Notes under the pieces: model-generated
Told to the model about the DNA's origin: nothing
Seen by the model: the letters and a program-made list of their open reading frames with translations, nothing else
The model's database searches: none
Shown: piece by piece, positions 37,369 to 45,817 of the stretch
Numbering within the stretch: the first letter of the stretch is position 1
How the letters are laid out: every line of letters begins with the position of its first letter
Position numbers and translations under genes: made by a program
Virus record (IMG/VR): IMGVR_UViG_3300044633_001393
Coordinates: 1-64,000 of that record
Direction: 5' to 3' (one strand)
Origin: a virus
DNA length: 64,000 nucleotides

Positions 37369-37510
37369 TAAAATATTTTCATTTGTTTCAATTTTAAATT
37401 ATATTTATTATTCAAATACATCATTCTTTGATGTCACATACATTTATCTTCTTTGGAGTTCTTCAATAGCTTCACCAACAAATAACAATAAGAAAGGCAG
37501 AAATATAATT

Positions 37511-38587
37511 ATGAGCGATCTATTAAAAGAAAGCATTGCGGATGCAAAGGCTGTACGTGAAACAGCATTGGCAAATGCAAAGACCTTCCTTGAAGAAAGT
37601 TTTGCAAACAGTATGAAAGAAATGTTTGCAGATAAACTCAAGGAAGAAATGGCAGAAGAAACCGAAGCACCAGAAGGTGAAGAAGGCAAGATTGAAGAAA
37701 AACTTGCATCTTCTAATATTGGTAAGGATGACAGCAATGTTGCTACAAAACAACACCCAACCAAACCATCACCAGCTTCAAATAAAAACACAACTCCAGC
37801 AGGTAAGCAAGAATTCGACGTAAAGCTTGAAGAAGAAGCTGCCGTTGAAGAAGGTGCTGAAGTAACTAGTGAAGAACTAGACGAAATTCTAGCAGAACTA
37901 GAAGGTGAAGTAGTATCCGAAGGAGATTCCGACGATGCCGGTGAATCTGATGATTCAATGGAAGAAGAAATTAATCTAGACGAACTTCTAGCAGAACTAG
38001 AAGGCGAAGATCCAGCAGCTGCACCAGCACCTGCTCCAGCTCCAGAAGCTCCTGTTGCTCCAGCCGCTCCAGCTGCTGAAGTACCAGCTCCAGCCCCAGC
38101 TCAAGTTCCATCTCCTTCAGAAGGTGAATACTCAGAAGAAGTATCCGCTGAAGAAATGGCAGAAGCTCTAGTAGCTATCAACGAAGAAAACGAACAACTA
38201 AAGTCTCAATTGAGCGAACACATCAAGACTGTAAAGTATTTGAAGAGTGTTCTATCTGAAACAAATCTATTGAATGCTAAGTTGCTCTACACCAACAAAT
38301 TGTTCAAAGGTAAAGCTCTTACCGAAGATCAAAAGTTGAAGATCATCAACACTTTCGACTTGACCAAGAATATTCGTGAAGTCAAGTTGGCATATACAGT
38401 TTTAGCCGAATCACTTAATTCCGGTGCATCAGTTGTCAAGAAAAAGACCAATACAACTGCTCAAACTATCACCGAAGGTTTGGCAAGCAAACCAGTATCC
38501 AGTACAAAGCCTGATTCTACCATTGTAGAACCTCAAGCTGAAGTAATGGCTTCAAGATTCCAAAAACTCGCAGGAATCAAGAAGTAA
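37511..38587 (+). CDS. Prohead core scaffolding protein, gp22-like
   Basis: 358 aa from ATG 37511; a frame extending upstream to 37346 crosses the promoter region and is rejected. Very acidic, with two repeats of the type D-E-I/L-L-A-E-L-E-G-E and an Ala/Pro-rich linker near 220-255. The C-terminal ~130 residues (coiled coil, then N-L-L-N-A-K-L-L-Y-T-N-K-L-F-K, L-T-E-D-Q-K-L-K-I-I) are the conserved gp22 signature. It forms the core on which the capsid assembles and is then degraded by the gp21-like protease; several L-x-E sites are present. It directly precedes the major capsid gene. Confidence 0.85.
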   Translation: MSDLLKESIADAKAVRETALANAKTFLEESFANSMKEMFADKLKEEMAEETEAPEGEEGKIEEKLASSNIGKDDSNVATKQHPTKPSPASNKNTTPAGKQEFDVKLEEEAAVEEGAEVTSEELDEILAELEGEVVSEGDSDDAGESDDSMEEEINLDELLAELEGEDPAAAPAPAPAPEAPVAPAAPAAEVPAPAPAQVPSPSEGEYSEEVSAEEMAEALVAINEENEQLKSQLSEHIKTVKYLKSVLSETNLLNAKLLYTNKLFKGKALTEDQKLKIINTFDLTKNIREVKLAYTVLAESLNSGASVVKKKTNTTAQTITEGLASKPVSSTKPDSTIVEPQAEVMASRFQKLAGIKK

Positions 38588-38639
38588 TTAGTTTGCGAGT
38601 AAAAACCTAACAGTAATTAATATAGAAAGAAACAAAAAT

Positions 38640-40466
38640 ATGAGTATGGATGTAAAAAGTCTATTGACAGGAAATATGAATCCACAAGCCAAATTGATGG
38701 CTGAAACACGTGGACTACAATCCAAGTGGGAAAAGACAGGCCTCCTAGAAGGTTGCCAAGGTGTTGAAAAAGCACATATGTCAATCCTATTGGAAAACCA
38801 AGCAAAACAATTGCTTGACGAAGCAACCACCACCGGTACCTCTACCAGTTCAGAACAATGGGCTGGTGTAGCTCTACCATTGGTACGTCGTGTATTCGCT
38901 GAAATCGCCGCTAAGGAATTCGTCAGCGTACAACCAATGAATCTACCATCTGGTCTAATTTTCTATCTAGACTTCAAGTATGGTACAACCGCTCCTGGTA
39001 GTGATTTGCGTAACTTGAACAACGGTAGTTCCGTAACTACCCGTGCAGGTAAGCAATTGAACGACAGTTTGTTTGGTGGTACAGGTAAGAAGTTGGGTTC
39101 AACTGATGACGCAGTACGTGGTCTATACGGTCAAGGTGCTTTTGCTTATTCAGTTCGTCCAGTAAGTAGCTCTGCTATTACCCTAGCTAAGAGTGCAACT
39201 GCAACCGCAACTGGTAACACCATCCAAACCGCTTCTTGGAACGACGTTCAATTTGCTGCTGAATTAAGCGCATCTGTCGTAGCTAAGAAGTTGTTCAAGG
39301 TTATCTTGAACCACGACGACAACACCACTGGTGTTGCTGGTCAAGGATATATGTACAACGTTGACTTGAACGCAGTACGTTCATTCAACTTGATTTCAGG
39401 TTCAGTTGCACCAACTTCTCTAAGAAGCAATGGTTTGGTATTGAACACCTATTCAAAAGCAATTAACACTGGTAGTTTGAGCAATCCATTCTATCAATCC
39501 GTATATATCGTATCCGCTTCTAATAGCGCATTCGGTGGTGCAGCAAGCAACGTTAAGTTGATCTATAGTCTACAACCTACCGATAACCTACGTGGTGACT
39601 TCGAAGCTGGTAAGACCCCAGGTGAAGGTTCCGGTACCGCTGGTAACGTTCCTACACAAAGCATCGATACTGATATCAGTATCCCAGAAGTAAACTTGGT
39701 ACTAAACAGCGAACCAATCGTTGCTAAGACCCGTAAGTTGAAAGCAGTCTGGACCCCAGAATTGGCTCAAGACTTGAACGCATATCACTCCATCGACGCA
39801 GAAGCAGAACTTACTGCTCTATTGAGTGAATATGTATCTATGGAAATCGATCTTGAAATCCTAGACATGTTGAACGAAGCCGTTCAAGGCATAACAACCG
39901 AAGCTTGGTCCGCCCAAATCGGTGTTGAATTCAGCAAGGGATTGAATGCAACTACTGGTGAAGCAATCTTCACACGTAATGCAAACAGTTCACCAAACCG
40001 TACTGCTTACGTAAAGAGCACTTGGTTCCAAACTCTTGGAAACAAGATCCAAAAGGTATCTAACACAATCCAAAAATTGACCCTACGTGGTGGTGCAAAC
40101 TTCTTGGTCGTAAGTCCAGACGTTGCAACTATCCTAGAATCAATCCCAGGATATGTAGTAAACACTGATGGTGATCAAGCTAAGTTCGCAATGGGCGTAA
40201 GCCGCGTTGGTAGCTTTGCTTCTCGCTTCCAAGTTTACAAGAACCCATACATGACCGATAACGTAGTATTGGTTGGTTTCCGTGGAAACAACTTCCTAGA
40301 AACCGGTGCTGTATATGCTCCATATATCCCACTAATCCAAACTCCATTGGTCTATGATCCAGTGAACTTCACTCCACGTAGAGGCGTAATGACCCGCTAC
40401 GCTAAGAAGGTAGTGCGCCCAGAGTTCTATGGAAAAGTTATTATCGGCGATCTCGATACCGTATAA
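38640..40466 (+). CDS. Major capsid protein, gp23-like
   Basis: 608 aa (T4 gp23 is 521). Diagnostic stretches are L-P-L-V-R-R-V-F near 80-87, V-S-V-Q-P-M-N-L-P-S-G-L-I-F-Y-L-D-F and, at the end, R-R-G-V-M-T-R-Y-A-K-K. The N-terminal 61 residues end in L-L-D-E|A, matching the T4 maturation site after E65, so a propeptide is expected to be removed. Codon choice here (many CC- and TC-ending codons) is visibly more uniform than in neighbours, as expected for the most abundant protein. It is closed by a strong terminator. Confidence 0.95.
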   Translation: MSMDVKSLLTGNMNPQAKLMAETRGLQSKWEKTGLLEGCQGVEKAHMSILLENQAKQLLDEATTTGTSTSSEQWAGVALPLVRRVFAEIAAKEFVSVQPMNLPSGLIFYLDFKYGTTAPGSDLRNLNNGSSVTTRAGKQLNDSLFGGTGKKLGSTDDAVRGLYGQGAFAYSVRPVSSSAITLAKSATATATGNTIQTASWNDVQFAAELSASVVAKKLFKVILNHDDNTTGVAGQGYMYNVDLNAVRSFNLISGSVAPTSLRSNGLVLNTYSKAINTGSLSNPFYQSVYIVSASNSAFGGAASNVKLIYSLQPTDNLRGDFEAGKTPGEGSGTAGNVPTQSIDTDISIPEVNLVLNSEPIVAKTRKLKAVWTPELAQDLNAYHSIDAEAELTALLSEYVSMEIDLEILDMLNEAVQGITTEAWSAQIGVEFSKGLNATTGEAIFTRNANSSPNRTAYVKSTWFQTLGNKIQKVSNTIQKLTLRGGANFLVVSPDVATILESIPGYVVNTDGDQAKFAMGVSRVGSFASRFQVYKNPYMTDNVVLVGFRGNNFLETGAVYAPYIPLIQTPLVYDPVNFTPRRGVMTRYAKKVVRPEFYGKVIIGDLDTV

Positions 40467-40490
40467 TACTTAGTAGAAATAAAATAACTC

Positions 40491-40519
40491 AAAAACCCCA
40501 ACGAAAGTTGGGGTTTTTT
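40491..40519 (+). terminator. Rho-independent terminator after the major capsid gene
   Basis: A 12-bp stem (AAAAACCCCAAC / GTTGGGGTTTTT) with a GAAA tetraloop, ending in T residues, 24 bp after the capsid stop. Same design as the terminator after the sheath gene. Confidence 0.92.
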
Positions 40520-40539
40520 CTTGCACTAATAAAAAATAA

Positions 40540-40568
40540 TTGACATTACCATAAAACTTGTATATACT
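40540..40568 (+). promoter_or_regulatory. Consensus-like sigma70 promoter for the homing endonuclease
   Basis: A perfect TTGACA (40540-40545), a 17-bp spacer and TATACT (40563-40568). The expected transcription start lies at or within a base or two of the ATG at 40577, so the message would be almost leaderless. This fits an early gene read by host polymerase. Confidence 0.75.
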
Positions 40569-40576
40569 TATATTAT

Positions 40577-41320
40577 ATGAAAAGTGGTATATACAAAATT
40601 ACAAATGTTAAGAATGGCAAGTTTTATATTGGTTCTGCTAAAGATATTGATCGTCGTTGGTGGGAACATAAAAATGATTTAAAAAAGAATAAACATAAGA
40701 ATCCTAAATTACAACACGCTTGGGATTTTTACGGGGAAAACAGTTTTGAATTTATTATATTAGAAAATGTAATAGAATGTGAATTGTTTAAACGAGAACA
40801 ATTTTATTTAGATATGTTTAAACCCTATATGCGTGATATAGGTTATAATATTACCCCAACCGCAAGTGGAGGCGATAATTTTACACATAATCCTGATAAA
40901 GAAGAAACTCGTCAGTTACTATCTGATATTAATCTAGGAGCTAAAAATCCTATGCACGGTAAAAAGCATAGTGATGAGGCTAAAGAAAGGCAACGTGATC
41001 GTGCTGTAGGACGTTATACTTTGGAGTGGTTTGTTGACAAGTATGGTATTGACAGTGGTACACTTAAGTACAAGGAGAGAAATGACAAATTGGCTAATCG
41101 TAATATTAATTACAGTTATGATAATGGATTAAAAGGCAAAAAGCGTGGTGCTATGAGTGATGAAATGAAACGTAAGATTAGTGAACAAAAGAGAAATTTT
41201 GCGCTTAGAAAGAATGAATTTGTTGATGATTTAAAGAGTGGTAGTTTTACTAACAATGCATTAAGTGAGAAGTATGGAGTATCATTAACCACGATCAAAT
41301 TACATAAAAGAAAATATTAG
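40577..41320 (+). CDS. GIY-YIG homing endonuclease with NUMOD3 motifs
   Basis: 247 aa. The GIY-YIG nuclease core is at residues 1-~95: G-I-Y-K-I-T, then K-F-Y-I-G-S-A, R-R-W-W-E-H (catalytic Arg), and N-S-F-E-F near 55. Two NUMOD3 DNA-binding motifs follow (N-P-M-H-G-K-K-H-S-D-E near 133-142 and a second K-G-K-K-R-G-A-M-S-D-E), then a small helix-turn-helix-like C-terminus. It is a free-standing mobile gene of the Seg type, inserted directly after the capsid terminator with its own promoter. It would cut alleles lacking it and spread by recombination. Confidence 0.88.
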   Translation: MKSGIYKITNVKNGKFYIGSAKDIDRRWWEHKNDLKKNKHKNPKLQHAWDFYGENSFEFIILENVIECELFKREQFYLDMFKPYMRDIGYNITPTASGGDNFTHNPDKEETRQLLSDINLGAKNPMHGKKHSDEAKERQRDRAVGRYTLEWFVDKYGIDSGTLKYKERNDKLANRNINYSYDNGLKGKKRGAMSDEMKRKISEQKRNFALRKNEFVDDLKSGSFTNNALSEKYGVSLTTIKLHKRKY

Positions 41321-41322
41321 TT

Positions 41323-41571
41323 TTATTTTATTTCCCAAGGAAAATGTCCACTTAAAATACAAACAATCCAAAATTTACATCTACATATAAAACTTACAAA
41401 GTATAATCTTATAAGTCCAATTATTACTTTGATCCACATATATTCCCAATGTCTAAATTGTTTATTTTGCGTAAATAAATTAATAATAAACAGTTTCGGG
41501 TTTGTTTTTACGAATAATAAATCTTCTTTGTATCTGGATTTTACATCCTTTAATGTAATATAGTCTTTCAT
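41323..41571 (-). CDS. Small membrane protein, function unknown
   Basis: 82 aa, minus strand, start 4 nt after the stop of the Mom-like gene and so in the same transcription unit. Residues ~45-75 are hydrophobic and aromatic (W-I-K-V-I-I-G-L-I-R-L-Y-F then F-W-I-V-C-I-L-S-G), giving one or two membrane segments. The N-terminal ~40 residues are charged. Possibly a partner of the modification gene, or a small exclusion-type protein; nothing in the sequence decides this. It ends 3 bp from the convergent homing endonuclease. Confidence 0.45.
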   Translation of the reverse strand: MKDYITLKDVKSRYKEDLLFVKTNPKLFIINLFTQNKQFRHWEYMWIKVIIGLIRLYFVSFICRCKFWIVCILSGHFPWEIK

Positions 41572-41575
41572 ATTT

Positions 41576-42349
41576 TTATTCGAAAAATTCGTTGGTAGAT
41601 GTTACAACGATTTCTTGTACTTCTTCTTTGAACGAAGTATCTTTGGGGTAAGGTAGAACTTTATGTTTAAGAGATTTAGTCAACTTTTTATTTTCTATTT
41701 TGTTACTGATAAACTTGATATAACGATGTTTACCACTTTCTCGTTTGCGCCAGAATGTTCTACCAATACGTTCTTTTAGTTTATCTACGCTGTGTGTTTT
41801 CCATCTTGAATATACACTTCTGCTGTGTATCCAATCATAGTTAGGAGGACCAACTAAACTAACACTATAGTTAGGCATTATAGCGATATCTACATAGTTA
41901 TCGCCTTGATATAGAAAGCCAGTTGCTTGATAGATTGTGCCTGCGTGTCCAGCTTCACTATCCGCATAACTGAGAATACATTTGATGTGGGGATATTCAG
42001 TATTTAATAATCTAAAGCTTTCAGCTATACAATAACTTTCTATATTTTTACCATAACCATCTGCAATCCACAGTCGTGTTAATTCTAACACATTGTTATT
42101 AGTAAGTAGTGAAGAGATACTGGTACTAGCATTTCTACCCACGGCGTTTCCATATACTAATACACCTATTAATCGTTCGTTAAAACCACCAAAGAATGTA
42201 CTCTCTACATATTCTTTATAGTATACTCCATAAGCTACAGTACAAAGAGACCACTTGTGTGTATAATGATTCTTTTCAATAAGAGTTTTTGCAACATTCT
42301 TATTGATGCTTTTGATGTAAATTAATGTGGGGTCAAAATACTCCGACAT
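41576..42349 (-). CDS. Mom-like DNA hypermodification protein
   Basis: 257 aa, minus strand. The GNAT-like core matches what I know of phage Mu Mom: N27-H-Y-T, then L-I-G-V-L-V-Y-G near 60-67, L-E-L-T-R-L-W-I-A-D, K-N-I-E-S-Y near 101-106, L-S-Y-A-D at 126-130 and G-H-A-G-T-I-Y-Q-A-T-G-F. Mom converts adenine in DNA to the methylcarbamoyl form, shielding the phage from restriction enzymes. A Lys/Arg-rich tail (from ~190) could bind DNA. The gene has its own consensus promoter 6 bp upstream. Mom is strictly controlled in Mu because it is toxic when expressed early; no such control is evident here. Confidence 0.72.
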   Translation of the reverse strand: MSEYFDPTLIYIKSINKNVAKTLIEKNHYTHKWSLCTVAYGVYYKEYVESTFFGGFNERLIGVLVYGNAVGRNASTSISSLLTNNNVLELTRLWIADGYGKNIESYCIAESFRLLNTEYPHIKCILSYADSEAGHAGTIYQATGFLYQGDNYVDIAIMPNYSVSLVGPPNYDWIHSRSVYSRWKTHSVDKLKERIGRTFWRKRESGKHRYIKFISNKIENKKLTKSLKHKVLPYPKDTSFKEEVQEIVVTSTNEFFE

Positions 42350-42355
42350 TATTTC

Positions 42356-42383
42356 AGTATAACCATATAACTCTAACTGTCAA
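42356..42383 (-). promoter_or_regulatory. Consensus-like sigma70 promoter for the Mom-like gene
   Basis: On the minus strand: TTGACA (42383-42378), a 16-bp spacer and TATACT (42361-42356), ending 6 nt before the ATG at 42349. Like the promoter before 40577, it predicts a near-leaderless early message. Confidence 0.75.
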
Positions 42384-42386
42384 GAT

Positions 42387-42599
42387 TTATATTATATAAA
42401 AAAGACCTTTGGAATTATATACTACAGTTCTAATTTTGGTAGCATTAATCTTATTGATACCAAGTCTATCTATTACTTGAAATGGATCAGGGTGATTATT
42501 TATAGGAGCTGCCATAACTCTATCCTTTATTTTGTATACATCCAAGTCTGTATTAACAATACTTGGATGATATTGTCTTACTAAAGGCATTGTTCTCAT
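42387..42599 (-). CDS. Small protein coupled to the ankyrin-cyclase, function unknown
   Basis: 70 aa, minus strand. Its ATG overlaps the stop of the ankyrin-cyclase gene (ATGA), so the two are translationally coupled, which supports it being real. The sequence (M-R-T-M-P-L-V-R-Q-Y-H-P-S-I, with V-M-A-A-P-I-N-N-H-P-D-P-F) is soluble and shows no known motif. A small regulator or partner of the cyclase is possible from the arrangement only. Confidence 0.5.
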   Translation of the reverse strand: MRTMPLVRQYHPSIVNTDLDVYKIKDRVMAAPINNHPDPFQVIDRLGINKINATKIRTVVYNSKGLFYII

Positions 42600-44371
42600 A
42601 CTGGTTTATTTGTTGTTGGTTCTGCTTTCTTTACTCTACTAGATGGAAATGATTTGTTACCAAAATCACTACCGTGTAAACTATACAAATGCATAACTAC
42701 ACCGTGTTTTACAACCACATCCCCCAAGTCATTTACTAATACATATGGTGGTCTATCATATTTTAACATTACTGCTGAACTAACCAACAAATGATTGCTT
42801 TCACCTGCATCCATTACTCTTTGAGCATAGTTGATACCATCACCACTGATATTGAGATTGCCATTAATATCTTCCATTGGTATTACAGGTCCACAATGTA
42901 CACCCATTCTCATTTGTAAATCCGGTCTATCCTTTACTGCTTTAGCTATAGTAACTGCACAATTCATTGCATCTTCCAAATAAGTAAAGAATCCCAATAC
43001 CATACCGTCACCAGTAGGTAATATAATTAACTTTTCAAGCGCATTAGCTGTTTTGTATTGCATTGTAGACTTAACCAATGCACCCAAATCTTTACAAGCC
43101 TTCTTTTGTTCATCTGTTGTTTTCTTACTATAAGCAACAATATCCATAAAGAATATATAACCTTCTTGTTCTACGTCCAATTGCAATCTACCAGATTTGA
43201 CTTCTACATCAACTTGTTCAACTTTCTTGACAACTTGTTTGACGGGTTTAACAACTTCTACCTTCTTTTCTTCTTTCTTTTCTACCACTGGAATATCTTT
43301 AAGTTTCAAGAAATCTTTCCAGTTAATTTTCTTAGCTGGTGCATCTTTTTTCTTTGGTTCTTTTGATGCTTGTTCTTCTTCGTGTTTCTTTATTGCAGCT
43401 TCTTCACGATTACGTTTTTCAACAAACAATGCAATTTGCTTTTTAACTTCATCTGTGATGTATATGTTTACATCTTTTCCACCACCACCAATATCGTGTT
43501 TCTTTTTTCTTTGAGCACCTTTGGATTGCAGATATGTTTGCATTTCTACATTACCCGTCTTAAATGCCAAATCCAACGGAGCAATTTCACCTTTGAAATC
43601 TGCACCGTTAACATTCGCACCCAAATGTACCAAAAATTCCACCATATCAACATCGTTAGCGTTAACGGCATAATGTAGTGGCATCCATCCATTCTTTTCA
43701 TCTCTGCCATTGATTTTACCATCTTTATCAAAGAACGATTGTACACCTTCAAAATCTCCTGTTTCTGCGCAGAAATGAATACTAACACCTCCTGCGGATT
43801 TAGCACCGTACTTATTCAATAACTTAACAATGTCACCTCTATTGGTATTGGATAGTACGTCAATAGGATTATTTTTACCCAAGAAATCTTTCTTGTTAAC
43901 ATCAGCTCCTCTTACAATTAGATATTCAACCAAGTGTTTTTGTCCGTAATTTACTGCATAATGTAGTGCGGTCCAACCTTTGCCAGCGTCAACTTCATTG
44001 ATATCAAATCCCTTGTCTAACATTTCTTCAATAGAAACGATATCACCATTTTTTGCGGCTAAATGGAAACTACTACCGCTACTGTATTTTGCACCTCTTT
44101 GTTGTAGTATTTCTGCGATATTTTTAAAACCTTTTTGTTCAGCTACATCCAGTGCTGTATTTTTACTGGTCCAATCTTTACAGTTGGGATCTGCACCGTG
44201 ATTTAACAGTAGTTTTACGATTTCCACTTGATTTTCTTCTACAGCAACAACCAATGGTGGATTGCCTGTATCATCGTCTCTTTGATTGACATCTACTTTT
44301 TCTTTTTCGATACAGTTGTAGACGTTATCGTATAACCCACGTTTGATGTGGGTAAAAATGTTAATAGCCAT
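42596..44371 (-). CDS. Ankyrin-repeat protein with class III nucleotide cyclase domain
   Basis: 591 aa, minus strand. Residues ~1-290 hold about six ankyrin repeats (for example V-E-I-V-K-L-L-L-N-H-G-A-D and G-W-T-A-L-H-Y-A-V-N-Y-G). A Lys/Glu-rich linker follows at ~300-395. Residues ~400-565 are a class III adenylyl/guanylyl cyclase domain: metal aspartates D410 (F-F-M-D-I-V) and D455 (P-T-G-D-G), M-G-V-H-C-G-P-V near 489-496, and the transition-state pair N514/R518 (G-I-N-Y-A-Q-R). All catalytic positions are present. The usual substrate-selecting Lys before the G-D motif is Leu (451), so the product (cAMP, cGMP or a pyrimidine cyclic nucleotide) cannot be predicted. The gene follows an MscS-like membrane protein by 15 bp. 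Confidence 0.85.
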   Translation of the reverse strand: MAINIFTHIKRGLYDNVYNCIEKEKVDVNQRDDDTGNPPLVVAVEENQVEIVKLLLNHGADPNCKDWTSKNTALDVAEQKGFKNIAEILQQRGAKYSSGSSFHLAAKNGDIVSIEEMLDKGFDINEVDAGKGWTALHYAVNYGQKHLVEYLIVRGADVNKKDFLGKNNPIDVLSNTNRGDIVKLLNKYGAKSAGGVSIHFCAETGDFEGVQSFFDKDGKINGRDEKNGWMPLHYAVNANDVDMVEFLVHLGANVNGADFKGEIAPLDLAFKTGNVEMQTYLQSKGAQRKKKHDIGGGGKDVNIYITDEVKKQIALFVEKRNREEAAIKKHEEEQASKEPKKKDAPAKKINWKDFLKLKDIPVVEKKEEKKVEVVKPVKQVVKKVEQVDVEVKSGRLQLDVEQEGYIFFMDIVAYSKKTTDEQKKACKDLGALVKSTMQYKTANALEKLIILPTGDGMVLGFFTYLEDAMNCAVTIAKAVKDRPDLQMRMGVHCGPVIPMEDINGNLNISGDGINYAQRVMDAGESNHLLVSSAVMLKYDRPPYVLVNDLGDVVVKHGVVMHLYSLHGSDFGNKSFPSSRVKKAEPTTNKPV

Positions 44372-44386
44372 AGTTTAATTAGTAAA

Positions 44387-44794
44387 TTAGTCTTTTTTGA
44401 AACGGCTTAAATCCAATTGAGGTAGTGGTTTTTCTATGTTTAGACCAGCTAGTCTTTCATTTTGGATAACTAATTTACTTCCGCCTACAACCTTACCATC
44501 TACTACGTCATATATGAAAAATACAGTTTTTGTAAGTCCCACACGAACAATTCTGCCGGGTTTGCCATCAATATATACAACATCATCTTCTTTGTAATCG
44601 GACCCAATAAACATAAACAGTGCCGCGGCAAGTTTTTCAATGCTTGATTTAAACATTAGAATTACTAATCCCGCTACGAACATCCAGACATATTTGCCTG
44701 TCATATCTTGTGCGGTTGATTCTAGTACCTGTTGAGATATTACGTGTGCTGTATTTGTATCCATAATCGTCTTTAGTTTATTAACACATAACAT
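44387..44794 (-). CDS. Minimal MscS-like membrane protein
   Basis: 135 aa, minus strand; the start at 44764 (124 aa) is also possible. One or two membrane helices span ~34-63 (Y-V-W-M-F-V-A-G-L-V-I-L-M-F, then K-L-A-A-A-L-F-M-F-I-G). Next comes a small beta domain, D-Y-K-E-D-D-V-V-Y-I-D-G-K-P-G-R-I-V, ending L-V-I-Q-N-E-R-L. This is the layout of the pore helix and beta domain of MscS mechanosensitive channels, without the other helices or the C-terminal vestibule. It may form or gate a membrane pore. Placement just before a nucleotide cyclase suggests an effector or sensor partner. Confidence 0.6.
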   Translation of the reverse strand: MLCVNKLKTIMDTNTAHVISQQVLESTAQDMTGKYVWMFVAGLVILMFKSSIEKLAAALFMFIGSDYKEDDVVYIDGKPGRIVRVGLTKTVFFIYDVVDGKVVGGSKLVIQNERLAGLNIEKPLPQLDLSRFKKD

Positions 44795-44839
44795 TTGTTA
44801 ACAATCCAAAACAATTATATAATAAATATAAATATTAAT

Positions 44840-45805
44840 TTATTTAATCCACTTTTGTTCTTTTAGAATATCATCAATCAATTCTTTTTCGGAACTATCC
44901 ATTTCTTTATCAAATCTTTTCAATACTTCAGTCAATGGATATACTCTATCAGGAGATTCTTTTTGTTTTTCTTTTAGTTCTTGAATTACATCAACTATTT
45001 TAACAAGTGGAGACTTGAATTCATCAACTTTGTCTTTTGAAGCGAAGTTAGCCAATTCAAATGCATGTGGAGTTAATGCTTTTACCAAACTTAGTAATCC
45101 AGAACCAATCATATTAAATATACTAAATGCTGCACCAGCTGCTGGATGTACTGTTGCTAATATTCTTAATATAACAAATACCACAACAAATATGATAATT
45201 GCGGTCATTGCACTAACAAAGAACTTTTTTAAACCCCAAAATACAGCATTAAGACCAAACATACCACTCATAGCATCCAAAGTAGCCTTGCTTTGATCAG
45301 CTTCTTTTGCAATTTCTTTTGCTTTATCAGTCATTTGCCATAATTCATCGTCATACTTTTCTTTCAAAGCAGACTTTTCTTTTTGCAATTTGTTTATGAT
45401 TTCGTCACGTTGTGATAGTAATTGATCACCCTTTTTTCTTTCCTCAGCAACTTGACTGTTTAATAAATCAACGGTAGCTTTTATACGTTTAATTTCATCT
45501 ATGTGTGGTGATCCAACTATAGAAATTACACGTTCATTGAGTGATTTAGCAGTATCTACTTGTACTGACGGGTTTGTTACTTGACTTAAAGAGTGTTGAA
45601 TACCTATAGACAAAGACGATGCTTGTACACGTTTGCCTTTTTCTACTTTTTCCAACTCTACCATCGTATTATCTACTTTGGCTTCTTGTTTAGCAACAGC
45701 GTCTTGTGCAGTTGTAACTTGCTTCGCCGGTCTAACTTCAGACGAAATACAACCGGTTAGTATTAAAATTACGATGGTGTAAAACAGTTGTTTTTTAAAG
45801 TTCAT
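44840..45805 (-). CDS. Lipoprotein with coiled coil and internal membrane segment
   Basis: 321 aa, minus strand. A signal peptide ends in a clear lipobox L-T-G-C19. Residues ~35-190 are a long coiled coil, and residues ~205-225 (A-I-I-I-F-V-V-V-F-V-I-L) a membrane helix, followed by an amphipathic Gly/Ala-rich stretch and a charged C-terminus. The combination of lipid anchor and inner helix could bridge two membranes, as unimolecular spanins do, or anchor a signalling complex. A TATTTATA element precedes the start by 4 nt on its own strand. It is the first gene of the minus-strand cassette. Confidence 0.6.
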   Translation of the reverse strand: MNFKKQLFYTIVILILTGCISSEVRPAKQVTTAQDAVAKQEAKVDNTMVELEKVEKGKRVQASSLSIGIQHSLSQVTNPSVQVDTAKSLNERVISIVGSPHIDEIKRIKATVDLLNSQVAEERKKGDQLLSQRDEIINKLQKEKSALKEKYDDELWQMTDKAKEIAKEADQSKATLDAMSGMFGLNAVFWGLKKFFVSAMTAIIIFVVVFVILRILATVHPAAGAAFSIFNMIGSGLLSLVKALTPHAFELANFASKDKVDEFKSPLVKIVDVIQELKEKQKESPDRVYPLTEVLKRFDKEMDSSEKELIDDILKEQKWIK

Positions 45806-45809
45806 ATAA

Positions 45810-45817
45810 TATAAATA
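45810..45817 (-). promoter_or_regulatory. TATTTATA element at the head of the minus-strand cassette
   Basis: On the minus strand TATTTATA lies 4 nt before the lipoprotein start at 45805, within the 45-bp divergent intergenic region. The opposite gene at 45851 has a near copy (TATTTATC) on the + strand. Confidence 0.4.

Noticed and set aside
37346-37510. N-terminal extension of the scaffold protein
   Set aside because: The extra residues are hydrophobic and translate an AT-rich intergenic stretch; ATG 37511 starts an acidic protein typical of gp22.
42596-44371. Assignment of the cyclase as a Pycsar pyrimidine cyclase
   Set aside because: The catalytic core is class III, but substrate-selecting residues cannot be matched with confidence by eye. 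Ankyrin repeats are not part of the Pycsar cyclases I know.
44840-45805. Calling the lipoprotein a unimolecular spanin
   Set aside because: Lipobox and membrane helix are both present, but the helix is central rather than C-terminal, and no endolysin or holin is adjacent.
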